Origin: Vreelandella halophila
Lineage (GTDB): Bacteria > Pseudomonadota > Gammaproteobacteria > Pseudomonadales > Oleiphilaceae
Assembly: GCF_019903425.1 (NCBI RefSeq)
Contig: NZ_JACHUZ010000013.1
Coordinates: forward strand, 2,640,410 to 2,675,716
Reading direction: 5' to 3'
DNA length: 35,307 bases
The translations under genes were made by a program, and so were the position numbers. Under the pieces are notes generated by a model. It was not told the origin of the DNA. It searched no databases and saw nothing but the letters and a program-made list of their open reading frames with translations. Positions 16,082-24,667 of the stretch are shown here, piece by piece (within the stretch, counting starts at the first letter, position 1; the number at the start of each line of letters is the position of its first letter).

Positions 16082-16097
16082 AGCAATTTAGGGGCCA
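16082..16097 (-). promoter_or_regulatory. Sigma-54 (-24/-12) promoter for fliK
   Basis: The minus strand reads TGGCCCCTAAATTGCT, matching TGGC-N8-TTGCT with exact GG-N10-GC spacing. The predicted start of transcription is near 16071, 40 bases before the fliK ATG. It lies in the 85-base gap between the Hpt gene and fliK, so fliK can be expressed separately from the upstream operon. Confidence 0.8.
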
Positions 16098-16116
16098 GAT
16101 TAGAAAATCCGGGGTC

Positions 16117-16464
16117 CTATTGATTCCGGAAATGCGCCAGTGCCTGGCGGACTGCACCCAGCTCCGCCTCAATCGCACTGATGCAGGCATCAATATCGGA
16201 GAGATCGCCATCACGACCACGCTGCTCCGCAGTCCTGCAGCGATCGGCCAACTCCGGTGCCCCTATGTTGATGCAGCTGCCCTTGAAGCTGTGCGCCATT
16301 TTCCGGACCTCTTCGGCATCCTCCGACGCCGCACCCGCGCGCAGCTGCTCCAGGCGATCATCCGCATCCTGAAGGAAGGTATTCACAAGGATGACGAATT
16401 CATCCTCCATGACATCCCGCAGCTCCGCGAGCGCATCATGGTCAATGTGCTGGTGTTCACTCAT
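16117..16464 (-). CDS. hptB: HptB-like histidine phosphotransfer protein
   Basis: This 115-residue protein is a single Hpt domain; its phosphorylated residue is His58 in MAHSFKGSCINIGA. In Pseudomonas, HptB relays phosphate from hybrid sensor kinases to the response regulator HsbR, linking motility with biofilm choice. Here it lies 32 bases after an HsbR-like gene, itself overlapping an HsbA-like gene, so the whole pathway is kept. No hybrid kinase that would feed it is seen in the window. The name rests on domain type and gene order, not on a search. Confidence 0.85.
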   Translation of the reverse strand: MSEHQHIDHDALAELRDVMEDEFVILVNTFLQDADDRLEQLRAGAASEDAEEVRKMAHSFKGSCINIGAPELADRCRTAEQRGRDGDLSDIDACISAIEAELGAVRQALAHFRNQ

Positions 16465-16496
16465 TGCGGCTACCGTAATCAGCTTCTGCCAGGAAT

Positions 16497-18215
16497 CTAC
16501 CCGGCACGCCAGATGTATTCCGCTTCCACGCAGTTGCCGGTATGGTTCCAGCGTACGTCATGGCAAAGCGTCTGCACAAGCGCGATACCGCGCCCCGAGA
16601 GTCGCTCATGATCCAGCGAGGATGCGGTCTCACCGGGGTCGAAGCCGGGCCCGCTGTCGGCAACGGTTACCAGCAGGGTACCCCCGGCCCCGTCATCATG
16701 GGGCTGGTGGGCGAGGCCGATGGAGACCCAGCCTCTGTCGAGCTGGCCCAGAAGCCGCTCGCGCTCGCTGTAATAGCGCGAGAAGCCACTGGGTGAATCC
16801 TTGAGCCCCGAGGGCAGGCGCAGCACACCGTGTTCAAGGGCATTGGTGAACAGCTCGGCGATGATGGTGTATACATCGCCACTGCACAGGCGCAGGCCGG
16901 GCACGTCCATACAGACGTGCAGCAGCAGCGGTATCGGATTGAACTGGGCCAGTGTCCGGTCCTCAAGGTCATACTGGAGCCGCCACTGTTCCGGGCCCGC
17001 TCCGGTATCCGGAAGCACTTCGTGTTCCACGGTGCTCAGCGCCGACTCCGGAACCATAGCCACATCCAGGATGGTGATGTCATCCTCGCTGACCACCCCT
17101 TCCCCGAAACGATGCACAGCCTCGCGCAGGCATTCAAAACCTCCTTGCGGCCCGGAACGCTGGTTAATCGCGGCCACCGCCCGCTCTTCGCCGAACATAG
17201 TGCCGTCCACGCTGGAACTTTCAATCACCCCATCGGTCGCCAGCAACATGTGTTCGCCCAGCGCCAGGCTGTGGCGCTCACAGGCGGCGGAAAAGCGCTC
17301 AGCGGAGAGAATGCCGAGAGGCAGGTGACGCGAGCGCAGCTCGTCCTGACTGCCGTCATGCCGCAGTATCCAGGCCGTGGGCAGGCCGCCGTTCCAGACT
17401 TCCGCATGGCCTGACCGCAGGTTGAGGTCCACCATTGCCGCACAGCAGAAGAAGCCGGTGGGCAGGATGTTACGGAGCTTGCGGTTCATCTCCCGCAGGA
17501 TATCGCTGACGGCGAAGCCCTTGGCGGTCATGCCGTAGAAGATCTCGGACATGGGCAGAGCGCCGATGGCCGCGGGCAGCCCGTGGCCGGTGAAGTCCCC
17601 CACGAACAGGTGCATGCCCCCGGAAGGCTTGGGCGAGGCGAAAAGCACATCCCCATTGAAAATGGACATGGGGGAGGCCTCGAACCGGATGTTGTCCGCC
17701 CCCAGGCAGCCCCGGTCAGCGATATTATCGAACACCCGGCGGGCCAGCGCCTGCTCGCGCATCATCTGGCGGTTGCGCTGGTCGGTGCGGTCGCGCTCCT
17801 GCTGGAGACTCTGGTGCAGGTCCCGCATGCGCTGGAAGGCGCTGATCTTGGCCCGGAGGATCACGCGGTTATAGGGTTTCGAGAGGAAGTCGTCACCCCC
17901 GACCTCGAGACAAGATGCCAGCGATTCAGCATCACTGAGTGAGGTCAGGAAAATGATGGGGACCAGATCCTCGCCAGCCGCGGCCTTGATCCGCCGTGCG
18001 GCTTCCAACCCGTCCATGTTGGGCATGAGCACATCCAGCAGAACCATCTGCGGCTGCTGCCGCTCAAAGGTGTCAACCGCCTGGGCACCATCCTCCGCCA
18101 TGATCACCTCATGACCCTGCCGGGTCAGGATGGCATTGAGGATCATGCGATCCGTCTGGTTGTCGTCCGCGATCAGTATCCGGAGCGGCGTGGTGGAACC
18201 GGCGTCAGTCGTCAA
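16497..18215 (-). CDS. hsbR: HsbR-like response regulator with PP2C phosphatase and serine kinase domains
   Basis: The 572 residues read as a receiver domain (about 10-130; acidic pair D17-D18, phospho-acceptor Asp61 in LLDVLMPNMDG, Lys113 in LSKPY), a coiled-coil linker (about 130-160), a SpoIIE/PP2C phosphatase domain (about 175-388; metal-binding Asp189 in FNGDV, Asp207 in VGDFTGHG, Asp328 in LLATDGV, SEDDITI) and a C-terminal GHKL serine-kinase domain (N box ELFTNALEHG at 454-463, DSGPGFD at 520-526, SGRGIAL at 540-546). This is the layout of Pseudomonas HsbR, which phosphorylates or dephosphorylates the anti-sigma antagonist HsbA. It overlaps hsbA by 11 bases, which supports tight coupling. 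Confidence 0.9.
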   Translation of the reverse strand: MTTDAGSTTPLRILIADDNQTDRMILNAILTRQGHEVIMAEDGAQAVDTFERQQPQMVLLDVLMPNMDGLEAARRIKAAAGEDLVPIIFLTSLSDAESLASCLEVGGDDFLSKPYNRVILRAKISAFQRMRDLHQSLQQERDRTDQRNRQMMREQALARRVFDNIADRGCLGADNIRFEASPMSIFNGDVLFASPKPSGGMHLFVGDFTGHGLPAAIGALPMSEIFYGMTAKGFAVSDILREMNRKLRNILPTGFFCCAAMVDLNLRSGHAEVWNGGLPTAWILRHDGSQDELRSRHLPLGILSAERFSAACERHSLALGEHMLLATDGVIESSSVDGTMFGEERAVAAINQRSGPQGGFECLREAVHRFGEGVVSEDDITILDVAMVPESALSTVEHEVLPDTGAGPEQWRLQYDLEDRTLAQFNPIPLLLHVCMDVPGLRLCSGDVYTIIAELFTNALEHGVLRLPSGLKDSPSGFSRYYSERERLLGQLDRGWVSIGLAHQPHDDGAGGTLLVTVADSGPGFDPGETASSLDHERLSGRGIALVQTLCHDVRWNHTGNCVEAEYIWRAG

Positions 18216-18513
18216 TCTGGAAAAGCTGCTCGAAGTTGGAAACCGTCAGGATACGGCGCACATCCCCGTTGCAGTTGACAATCCGGACATCGGCCTTTTC
18301 ACCACCGGCATAATCCCGCAGCAGCAGAAGCATGCCCAGGGCCGAGCTGTCCAGGTAGGTGGTGTCCCTCATGTCGATCACGTACCGGGAAATACCCTGT
18401 CCCTCGCCCTCGTACGCATGACGGAACGCCTGATGAGAGCTGAAATCAAACCGCCCTTCGATCCGGATGGTCAGCTCGGAGCCATCCCCGGAACGCTCTG
18501 TGGTAATCGACAT
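18205..18513 (-). CDS. hsbA: HsbA-like anti-sigma factor antagonist (STAS domain)
   Basis: The 102-residue product is a single STAS domain of the SpoIIAA type, with the phosphorylatable serine pair Ser56-Ser57 in YLDSSALGMLLLL. In Pseudomonas, HsbA binds the anti-sigma factor FlgM or, in its other phosphorylation state, a diguanylate cyclase, thereby steering FliA activity and c-di-GMP. A longer start at 18543 is less likely; the ATG at 18511-18513 follows AGGGGGAAC closely. It lies 79 bases after fliJ. I see no clear promoter there, so readthrough from fliE-fliJ is likely. Confidence 0.88.
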   Translation of the reverse strand: MSITTERSGDGSELTIRIEGRFDFSSHQAFRHAYEGEGQGISRYVIDMRDTTYLDSSALGMLLLLRDYAGGEKADVRIVNCNGDVRRILTVSNFEQLFQIDD

Positions 18514-18592
18514 TGTTCCCCCTGTCGTGCACGACCACGTCATCCATCAGAGCATAGATCAACATACCCTGATGTCACGTGACCGGTTGCCA

Positions 18593-19048
18593 CTATCCCT
18601 GACGCTGCATTGCACGGGCAAAACGCTGGTTGGCGGCCTCGTCCAGCGCCTTCTGCTCCCGGCGTTCATCCTCGCGGGCCTCACGCCGACGACAGGTTTC
18701 AATATAGCGTGCCATGCCCTCACGCCGCTGGCGCGTGATCTGCCACTGCTTCCGGGCCTCGTCCGCCGTGGCCTGGTAGCGGTCCACCTGCTGTTGTTGC
18801 TGGGCAATGGCCGCCACCAGCTGACTGATGAACTGCTGCCCGGCCTGGAGCCTGGCCGCCGAGGTGGTTCCGGAGGCCTCGGAGCGGATCTGGTGCTGGT
18901 ATTCCTGATGGTAGCGTTCCAGCTCGTCGAGCCGCTGCTGCTGCTCCGCCAGCGCCTGCTGCGCCGCCTGGAACCGCTCCCGGGCCGCCTGCTCCTGCCG
19001 ATCCTCCATATCGAGAACCACCTGCAGCCGCTGCGAACGCCGCTTCAT
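18593..19048 (-). CDS. fliJ: FliJ, export apparatus stalk and chaperone-escort protein
   Basis: FliJ is a coiled-coil rod inside the FliI ATPase hexamer and links it to FlhA. The 151 residues are almost wholly charged and Gln-rich helix with few prolines (for example RFQAAQQALAEQQQRLDELE), matching FliJ in size, composition and position. It begins 10 bases after the fliI stop codon. Sequence conservation in the family is low, so gene order carries part of the call. Confidence 0.92.
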   Translation of the reverse strand: MKRRSQRLQVVLDMEDRQEQAARERFQAAQQALAEQQQRLDELERYHQEYQHQIRSEASGTTSAARLQAGQQFISQLVAAIAQQQQQVDRYQATADEARKQWQITRQRREGMARYIETCRRREAREDERREQKALDEAANQRFARAMQRQG

Positions 19049-19058
19049 GAATCACCCA

Positions 19059-20426
19059 TTACTGCGTGCCTGTTTCCGCATTGCCATTCCCGTTCGCCTG
19101 CCCGCCAACAATGGCCTCCAATGCCTGTGAGGCTTCCGTGAAGCCTGCACTTTCATTAAGGCCCTGCTGTAGAAACTGACGCATTTCCGGCATTTTGTCG
19201 ATAGCCAGATCCGTCTCCGGATCCGCGCCCTTCTGGTAGGCACCGACACTGATGAGATCCCGGGACTGCTGATAGCGTGAATACAGCTGCTTGAAGCGCT
19301 GCGCCTGGCGCAGATGGTCCGCGGACACCACGTGGGGCATGACCCGGCTCACCGACCCTTCCACGTCAATCGCCGGATAGTGGCCTTCCTCCGCCAGCTC
19401 CCGGGAAAGCACCATATGGCCGTCCAGAATGGCACGGGCCGCATCCGCAATCGGGTCCTGCTGGTCATCGCCTTCGGTCAGCACCGTGTAGAAGGCCGTA
19501 ATGGAGCCACCGTCGCGCTCACCGTTACCGGCCCGCTCCACCAGCTGCGGAATACGTGCGAACACGGATGGCGGATAGCCCTTGGTCGCCGGCGGCTCAC
19601 CCACTGCCAGCGCGATCTCCCGCTGCGCCTGGGCATAGCGGGTGAGCGAATCCATCAGCAGCAGCACCTTGCGACCACGATCCCGGAAGTACTCGGCGAT
19701 ACGGGTTGTCAACATGGCCGCACGCAGCCGCATCAGCGGCGAATCGTCCGCCGGGGAAGCCACAACCACGGACCGGGCTATGCCCTCGTCGCCGAGAATC
19801 TCCTCGATGAATTCCTTGACCTCGCGACCCCGTTCGCCGATTAGGCCAACCACGATGATGTCCGCTTCGGTGAAGCGGGTCATCATACCCAGCAACACGG
19901 ACTTGCCCACACCACTACCGGCAAACAGCCCCAGGCGCTGGCCCTCGCCCACGGTCAGAAGCCCGTTGATTGCCCTGATGCCAACGTCCATGCGCCGGCG
20001 TATGGGGGTGCGGTTGAGCGGATTGATGACGGTTCCGGTAAAGGGCACGTAGTGCGTGGCTTCCAGTGGCCCATGGCCGTCCAGTGGCTCGCCGGCGCCG
20101 TCCACCACGCGGCCCAGAAGCCCCTCTCCCACGGGCACACGGCTGGCGCTTTCCATGGGCGTGACCAATGCGCCGGGCCGCAGGCCACTGATGGCTGTCA
20201 GAGGCATCAGGTACAGGTGGTCGTTCTCGAAACCGACCACCTCGGCTTCCACCTGGCGACCATCCTCGGCCTGGATCAGGCAGCGGTCACCCACCTCCAT
20301 GGGGCAGCCCACGCACTCCAGGGTCAGCCCCACCATGCGGGTGAGCCGGCCGCTCAGCTCCGGGGCGCTGTCTTCAGGGAGGGCCTGGGCAAACCGACCG
20401 AGGCGGTCAGAGAGTGTCATCGTCAT
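19059..20426 (-). CDS. fliI: FliI, flagellum-specific export ATPase
   Basis: FliI is the F1-beta-like ATPase that powers the initial steps of flagellar export. With the chosen start the product is 455 residues: an N-terminal beta domain, then the catalytic domain with Walker A AGSGVGKS at 169-176, [17 protein letters not shown] (Walker B and following helix), and [20 protein letters not shown], the family signature. Several starts are possible: GTG at 20448-20450, ATG at 20424-20426 or ATG at 20418-20420. All lie inside the end of fliH, so the genes overlap by 14-44 bases. Confidence 0.95.
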   Translation of the reverse strand: MTMTLSDRLGRFAQALPEDSAPELSGRLTRMVGLTLECVGCPMEVGDRCLIQAEDGRQVEAEVVGFENDHLYLMPLTAISGLRPGALVTPMESASRVPVGEGLLGRVVDGAGEPLDGHGPLEATHYVPFTGTVINPLNRTPIRRRMDVGIRAINGLLTVGEGQRLGLFAGSGVGKSVLLGMMTRFTEADIIVVGLIGERGREVKEFIEEILGDEGIARSVVVASPADDSPLMRLRAAMLTTRIAEYFRDRGRKVLLLMDSLTRYAQAQREIALAVGEPPATKGYPPSVFARIPQLVERAGNGERDGGSITAFYTVLTEGDDQQDPIADAARAILDGHMVLSRELAEEGHYPAIDVEGSVSRVMPHVVSADHLRQAQRFKQLYSRYQQSRDLISVGAYQKGADPETDLAIDKMPEMRQFLQQGLNESAGFTEASQALEAIVGGQANGNGNAETGTQ

Positions 20427-21276
20427 CACCGTTCCCGTCTTCAGGCTCACCGCCTGATTCCAGCACGTCCCGGTGGTAATCGCTCATCTCGCCCATGACC
20501 GCGTCCAGCTCCCCGTGATCACCGTCCCCACCGTCACTGAGCTGGGCTTCGAGCATCCGCTGGACCTGCTTCTGGAAGCGTTTCTCCACGGTGTAGTCCA
20601 CCAGACTGCGGCTGCTCGCAACGATGCAGCCGCCCGGCAGAATCTGCTCATCCGGCGCCACGGTGGCGTGACCGGCGACACCGTCAATCGCCTGGCGCAC
20701 CATTTCCGCGTCGTCCGGGTGCACGCGGATACGCATGTCAGTGTCGCTGTCGGGCAGGCTCTGTATGGCCCGGCGCACGATGCTGCCAATCTGGGAGCTG
20801 TCGAGCTGGAGTTCCCGGTGGATCACGGACCGGCTCAGGGCCATTACCAGATTCAGGACAGCCGCCTCGGTGGCCTCCTCTTCCTGGCGCAGGGGATGAG
20901 CCAGGGCATCCATGAGCTGCCGCAGCCGCTCCTGATTCTGGCTCACCCGCTCTCGGCCTTCCTCCAGACCCTGCTGCTCACCGGCTTCACGGCCGACGGC
21001 GTGGCCCTCGTCATAGCCAACCCGGTAGCCTTCGCGGGCTCCCTGGTCCATGCCTTCGGTCTTGCCGGCCTCGAAGCCGGCATTGTAGCCCTCGTCCCGC
21101 GCTTCGTTGTGGATGGCCTCCAGCTGCTCCGCGGTCAGCGGCTGGACTTCCTGCTGCTCCACATCCTCAACGCCCGCACGCCGCTTCCCGTTCTCGTCCA
21201 GCAGCGGCATTTCCCAGCGCTCATAGGCCGTGAGGTCGCCGGAAGGAATCCGGTCGCGATGCGAGTGGCGGGTCAT
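20407..21276 (-). CDS. fliH: FliH, regulator of the export ATPase
   Basis: FliH binds FliI as a dimer and holds it to the C ring through FliN. The 289 residues have a variable N-terminus and a run of glycine repeats with four-residue spacing (about 63-107, starting [20 protein letters not shown]), the glycine-rich helix typical of FliH. A conserved C-terminal domain (about 130-240) holds [13 protein letters not shown] and the V-x-P-D-D motif in [10 protein letters not shown]. The acidic tail ends in GDDDDTL. Its ATG follows the fliG stop codon with no gap, with GAGGAA inside the fliG end. Confidence 0.94.
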   Translation of the reverse strand: MTRHSHRDRIPSGDLTAYERWEMPLLDENGKRRAGVEDVEQQEVQPLTAEQLEAIHNEARDEGYNAGFEAGKTEGMDQGAREGYRVGYDEGHAVGREAGEQQGLEEGRERVSQNQERLRQLMDALAHPLRQEEEATEAAVLNLVMALSRSVIHRELQLDSSQIGSIVRRAIQSLPDSDTDMRIRVHPDDAEMVRQAIDGVAGHATVAPDEQILPGGCIVASSRSLVDYTVEKRFQKQVQRMLEAQLSDGGDGDHGELDAVMGEMSDYHRDVLESGGEPEDGNGDDDDTL

Positions 21277-22311
21277 CTAGAGCATTTCCTCGCCGGAACC
21301 ACCCAGCACAATGTCGCCGCTTTCGGCCATGCGCCGGGCAACGGTGATGATTTCCTTCTGGGCCGCCTCCACCTCGGAGACCTTGACCGGCCCCTTGGCC
21401 TCCAGGTCGTCCTTCAGCAGTTCGCCGGCACGCTTGGACATATTCTTGAAGATCTTCTCCTTCACTTCGTCCTCCGCGCCCTTGAGCGCCACCACCAGTA
21501 CGTCCGAGGAAACCTCGCGGAGCAGCGCCTGGATGCCCCGGTCGTCCACGTCCTTGAGGTTGTCGAAGACAAACATCAGGTCTTCGATCTCGCTGCCCAG
21601 ATCCGGATCCATGTCCTTCACCGAATCCATGAGCTGACCCTCGATGCTGCGGTCCATGTAGTTCATGATATCCGCAGCCCGCTGGATGCCACCGATGCGG
21701 CTGGCCTGGCCACCGGCACCGCCCGAGAACTGCTTCTCAAGGATGTTGTTGAGCTCCTGCAGCGCCTGCGGCTGGATGGACTCCAGGGAGGCCACGCGCA
21801 TCATTACATCCAGGCGCACCTTGTCATCCAGCGAGGCCAGAATCTCGGCGGACTGGTCAGGGTCCAGATAGGAGACGACGATCGCCTGGATCTGGGGGTG
21901 TTCATACCGGATGATGTCCGCAACCGCCCGGGGCTCCATCCACTTGAGGGTATCCAGGCCGGTGGTGTTGCCGCCGATCAGTATGCGGTCAATAAGGCTC
22001 CCGGCCTTTTCCTCGCCCAGAGCGTTGGTGAGCACGGACCGGATGTAGTCATCCGCGCCCACGCCCAGGCCGGTCTGGCCGCCCACCGCTTCGAAGAACT
22101 CACCCACAACATAGTTCACGTCGTTCTTGGGCACGTCCTGAAGCTGGGACATGGCCATACCCACCCGCTGGACCTCCTTGGGGCCCATGTGCTTGAGGAT
22201 CTGCGCCGCATCCTCCTCACCGAGGGTCATCAGCAGTATCGCAGCCTGCTCAATGCGGCCCAGTTTGCGCGACGGCTGGGCACGACCGGCTGTGTTCTCT
22301 TCCTCACTCAT
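21277..22311 (-). CDS. fliG: FliG, flagellar motor switch protein and torque contact
   Basis: FliG is the top C-ring protein; its C-terminal domain meets the stator MotA/PomA. The 344 residues hold the N-terminal FliF-binding domain (LGRIEQAAILLMTLGEEDAA), the middle domain with the PQ/EHPQ-type motif (YEHPQIQAIVVSYL) and the C-terminal domain, in which the torque helix region (LKDVDDRGIQALLREV, then MSKRAGELLKDDLEAKGPV) keeps the expected alternating Arg and Asp residues. The C-terminal half is nearly canonical. It overlaps fliF by 8 bases. Confidence 0.97.
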   Translation of the reverse strand: MSEEENTAGRAQPSRKLGRIEQAAILLMTLGEEDAAQILKHMGPKEVQRVGMAMSQLQDVPKNDVNYVVGEFFEAVGGQTGLGVGADDYIRSVLTNALGEEKAGSLIDRILIGGNTTGLDTLKWMEPRAVADIIRYEHPQIQAIVVSYLDPDQSAEILASLDDKVRLDVMMRVASLESIQPQALQELNNILEKQFSGGAGGQASRIGGIQRAADIMNYMDRSIEGQLMDSVKDMDPDLGSEIEDLMFVFDNLKDVDDRGIQALLREVSSDVLVVALKGAEDEVKEKIFKNMSKRAGELLKDDLEAKGPVKVSEVEAAQKEIITVARRMAESGDIVLGGSGEEML

Positions 22312-24022
22312 CCGCGTTCACCCACTGACGGACTACCTGGGCCACCCGTGCGGGGTCTTCCGCAATCAGGCCTTTTACTGCGTTCAGCTCCCTATCATAG
22401 CTTTCACCGGTATCGGGCAAAAGTCGATCATCGCCACTGCCCATGGCCGAACGGATCGATTCACTGCCTTCAATATCGTCCAGACCACCAAGCCCTTCAA
22501 GGTCCGAGTCCCCAGAATCACCACTGCCCCCGCCGCCACCGGAAGCAAGCGTCTTGAGGGTGGGCCGGACCAGCAGCAGAGCCAGCGCAATGATCACCAG
22601 GCCCGCGATAACCGGGCGGATGCTCTCCTGGAACCAGGGTTGCTCATAGAAGGGTACCGGTTCAATCTCGGGCTCCGGCTGATCCGCGAAATCCGTGTTG
22701 ACCACGGTCACGCTGTCCCCCCGGGCGGCGGAGAAGCCCACGGCATCCCGGACCAGGCGCGTGAGCCGCTCCAGTTCCGCCTGGGGCCATTCAACGCTGG
22801 TGGTCTCGCCGGTCTCGGGGTTGGTGCGCCTGAGATCATCCACGGCCACCGCCACGCTCATGCGGTTGACGGAACCCGGCTCCTCGCGGGTGAAGCTCAG
22901 CAGCCGGTCCACTTCGTAGTTGCGGGTCGAGGACGTCCGAGAACTCTGGGAGCCGCCCCCTTCGCCTTCGCCCTCACCGCCGGCCTGTTCCGGCGCTTCG
23001 GCTTCCCCGGGAGGCTGATTAGAGAGAGCACCCGGAATGCCGCCGGCCTCGCCCTGGCGATTGATCTCCTCCACGGTCTGTTCGCTGCGCAGCGCCTGCT
23101 GCTCGGGGTTGAAGATCTCCTCGGCCTGCTCCACCGCCTTGAAGTCCATATCCACCGAGACTTCCGCGTTGAAGCGGTCACGCCCCATGATCGGCGCCAG
23201 GATACCGGCAACCCGCTCCTTGAGCCGTTCCTCCATGCGCCGCTGCATCTGGAACTTCTGCGCCATCTCCTGGGCGTCCTCGTCGTTCACATTGGCGGAC
23301 AGGTGGTTGCCCCGCTGGTCCACGACCGTGACGTCATCGCGGCTCATCTGGGGCACACTGCCGGCAACAAGATTGATGACCGAACGCACCTGGGTTTCAT
23401 TCATGCGGCTGCCGGAACCAAGATCCACCATGACCGAGGCGGAGGGGTTGCGGTTGTCGCTGACAAAGACAGAATCCTCGGGGATGGCCAGATGCACGCG
23501 AGAATTGCGCACCGACCCCATGGCCTTGATGGTGCGGGCCAGTTCGCCTTCCAGGCTGCGGTGGAAGCGGGCCTTCTCCATGAACTGGGAGGTGCCCAGG
23601 CCCTGGTCCTGCATGATGATCTCAAAGCCCATGCCCTGATCCTCGGTTACACCTTCCCGGGCCAGCGCCAGACGGGCTTCGTGGATGTCATCCGAAGCCA
23701 CCAGCAGGGCGCCACTGCGGTGCTCAATACGGTAATCCACCCCAGCGCCGTCCAGCACATTGGTGAGTTCCGCAGGATCATACTCGCTCAGGTCGCCCAC
23801 CAGGGGCTTGTAGTCCGTCCCCTGGGCCCAGAGCACCAGTGCCACGGCCAGCGCAATACTGGCGGCCAGACCGACGATAAGCCCCACCTGGCGCAACAGT
23901 GTCAAACGATTGACGCCCATCAGCAGGTTGCTGCCACCACCGGAAGCACCGCTTTCGCTCCCGCCTCCCCCACTGCTGGCCGGCGGGTTGGTCTGTTCCG
24001 TTTCAGCCGGTACGTTCGCCAT
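22304..24022 (-). CDS. fliF: FliF, flagellar MS-ring protein
   Basis: FliF forms the membrane-supramembrane ring on which the flagellum is built. The 572 residues have two membrane segments (about 43-68 in VGLIVGLAASIALAVALVLW, and about 445-465 in VIAGLVIIALALLLVRP) flanking a large periplasmic region with ring-building motifs (YRIEHRSGALLVASDDIHEA, REGVTEDQGMGFEI, VHLAIPEDSVFV). A Gly/Glu/Ser-rich stretch at about 330-370 is variable in the family. The cytoplasmic tail (about 535-572), which binds FliG, ends RVAQVVRQWVNADE. It lies 51 bases after fliE. Confidence 0.97.
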   Translation of the reverse strand: MANVPAETEQTNPPASSGGGGSESGASGGGSNLLMGVNRLTLLRQVGLIVGLAASIALAVALVLWAQGTDYKPLVGDLSEYDPAELTNVLDGAGVDYRIEHRSGALLVASDDIHEARLALAREGVTEDQGMGFEIIMQDQGLGTSQFMEKARFHRSLEGELARTIKAMGSVRNSRVHLAIPEDSVFVSDNRNPSASVMVDLGSGSRMNETQVRSVINLVAGSVPQMSRDDVTVVDQRGNHLSANVNDEDAQEMAQKFQMQRRMEERLKERVAGILAPIMGRDRFNAEVSVDMDFKAVEQAEEIFNPEQQALRSEQTVEEINRQGEAGGIPGALSNQPPGEAEAPEQAGGEGEGEGGGSQSSRTSSTRNYEVDRLLSFTREEPGSVNRMSVAVAVDDLRRTNPETGETTSVEWPQAELERLTRLVRDAVGFSAARGDSVTVVNTDFADQPEPEIEPVPFYEQPWFQESIRPVIAGLVIIALALLLVRPTLKTLASGGGGGSGDSGDSDLEGLGGLDDIEGSESIRSAMGSGDDRLLPDTGESYDRELNAVKGLIAEDPARVAQVVRQWVNADE

Positions 24023-24044
24023 TGTGCGCTCCTGTCACCGCACG

Positions 24045-24058
24045 CCGCCCCAGGGCGG
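24045..24058 (-). repeat. Short GC hairpin in the fliE-fliF gap
   Basis: CCGCCCTGGGGCGG on the minus strand can fold as a five-pair stem with a four-base loop, 22 bases before the fliF ribosome site. No T run follows, so it is not a terminator. A minor role in mRNA processing or in setting the fliE to fliF ratio is possible, but it may be chance. Confidence 0.3.
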
Positions 24059-24073
24059 ATCCCGTTAACCGAA

Positions 24074-24448
24074 TCAGATCGGCATGTTCATGATGTCTTC
24101 GTAGGCCTGTACCACGCGATTACGCACCTGGACCGTCGCCTCGAAGGCCACCGAGGCTTTCTGGCTTTCCACCATCACACGCGTGATGTCCACATCCGGG
24201 TCCCCCTGGGTATAGCGGGTCTTGAGGTCCGAGGATGTTTCCTGCAGCTCATTCACGTGATTGACCGCGCCCTGGAGCGTATCCATGAAGCTCGGCCCTT
24301 CCCCCTGCTGAGCCTCCCCGGGTTTCTGGCCCGGCTGCATCTGTTCCGGGCGCAGCTGGTCGGGCTGTATCTGCTGGCGCTGCTGCATCTGTTCGCGCAA
24401 CGCGCGGATATCGGACAGCACGGAGTTCACATCAGCTCGTTCAACCAT
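24074..24448 (-). CDS. fliE: FliE, MS ring-rod junction protein
   Basis: FliE joins the MS ring to the rod and is among the first exported proteins. The 124 residues have a Gln/Pro-rich N-terminal half (QQRQQIQPDQLRPEQMQPGQ) and the conserved C-terminal half: FMDTLQGAVNHVNELQ, GDPDVDITRVMVESQKASVA, and the ending RNRVVQAYEDIMNMPI, a clear family signature. The ATG at 24446-24448 follows AAGGA closely; the longer reading to 24511 runs through the promoter leader and is rejected. Confidence 0.96.
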   Translation of the reverse strand: MVERADVNSVLSDIRALREQMQQRQQIQPDQLRPEQMQPGQKPGEAQQGEGPSFMDTLQGAVNHVNELQETSSDLKTRYTQGDPDVDITRVMVESQKASVAFEATVQVRNRVVQAYEDIMNMPI

Positions 24449-24506
24449 TGTCCTTCTCCCGGTGTTCGGGCCTGTGCCATGGGCAGTGTCATCTGGGGCA
24501 CGTGAA

Positions 24507-24522
24507 AGCAAACACCGGGCCA
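24507..24522 (-). promoter_or_regulatory. Sigma-54 (-24/-12) promoter for fliE
   Basis: The minus strand reads TGGCCCGGTGTTTGCT, matching TGGCMCG-N4-TTGCT with exact GG-N10-GC spacing. The predicted start is near 24496, 48 bases ahead of the fliE ATG. Upstream, from 24523 to the fleR terminator, is about 100 bases of AT-richer DNA that could hold activator sites for FleR or FleQ. Confidence 0.82.
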
Positions 24523-24623
24523 GAAAGAAATTTCCTTTCCATTACAGATAATTGGGAATTGATTCAGGGACACTCCTGAAAAGAAAACCAGAGGCAACGG
24601 GTGGGTCGACGTGATTTTGACAC

Positions 24624-24649
24624 AAAAAAGCCCGGGCCGGAGCCCGGGC
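24624..24649 (-). terminator. Intrinsic terminator after fleR
   Basis: The minus strand reads GCCCGGGC-TCCG-GCCCGGGC followed by TTTTTT. This is an eight-pair GC stem with a tetraloop and a T run, starting 19 bases after the fleR stop codon. It separates the fleSR transcript from the fliE promoter. Confidence 0.9.
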
Positions 24650-24667
24650 AGGCAGGAGGAAGGCAGG

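Noticed and set aside
18514-18592. Sigma-54 promoter before hsbA
   Set aside because: TGGCAAC occurs, but the -12 GC is missing at the needed distance. The GTCACGTGAC palindrome in the gap is too short to call a site.
20473-22557. 694-codon open frame on the plus strand
   Set aside because: Antisense to fliH and fliG, with His/Leu/Val-rich sequence and no recognisable motif or ribosome site.
22151-24505. 784-codon open frame on the plus strand
   Set aside because: It lies antisense to fliF, fliE and part of fliG, has a His/Arg/Gly-rich composition typical of GC-rich antisense frames, and shows no domain.
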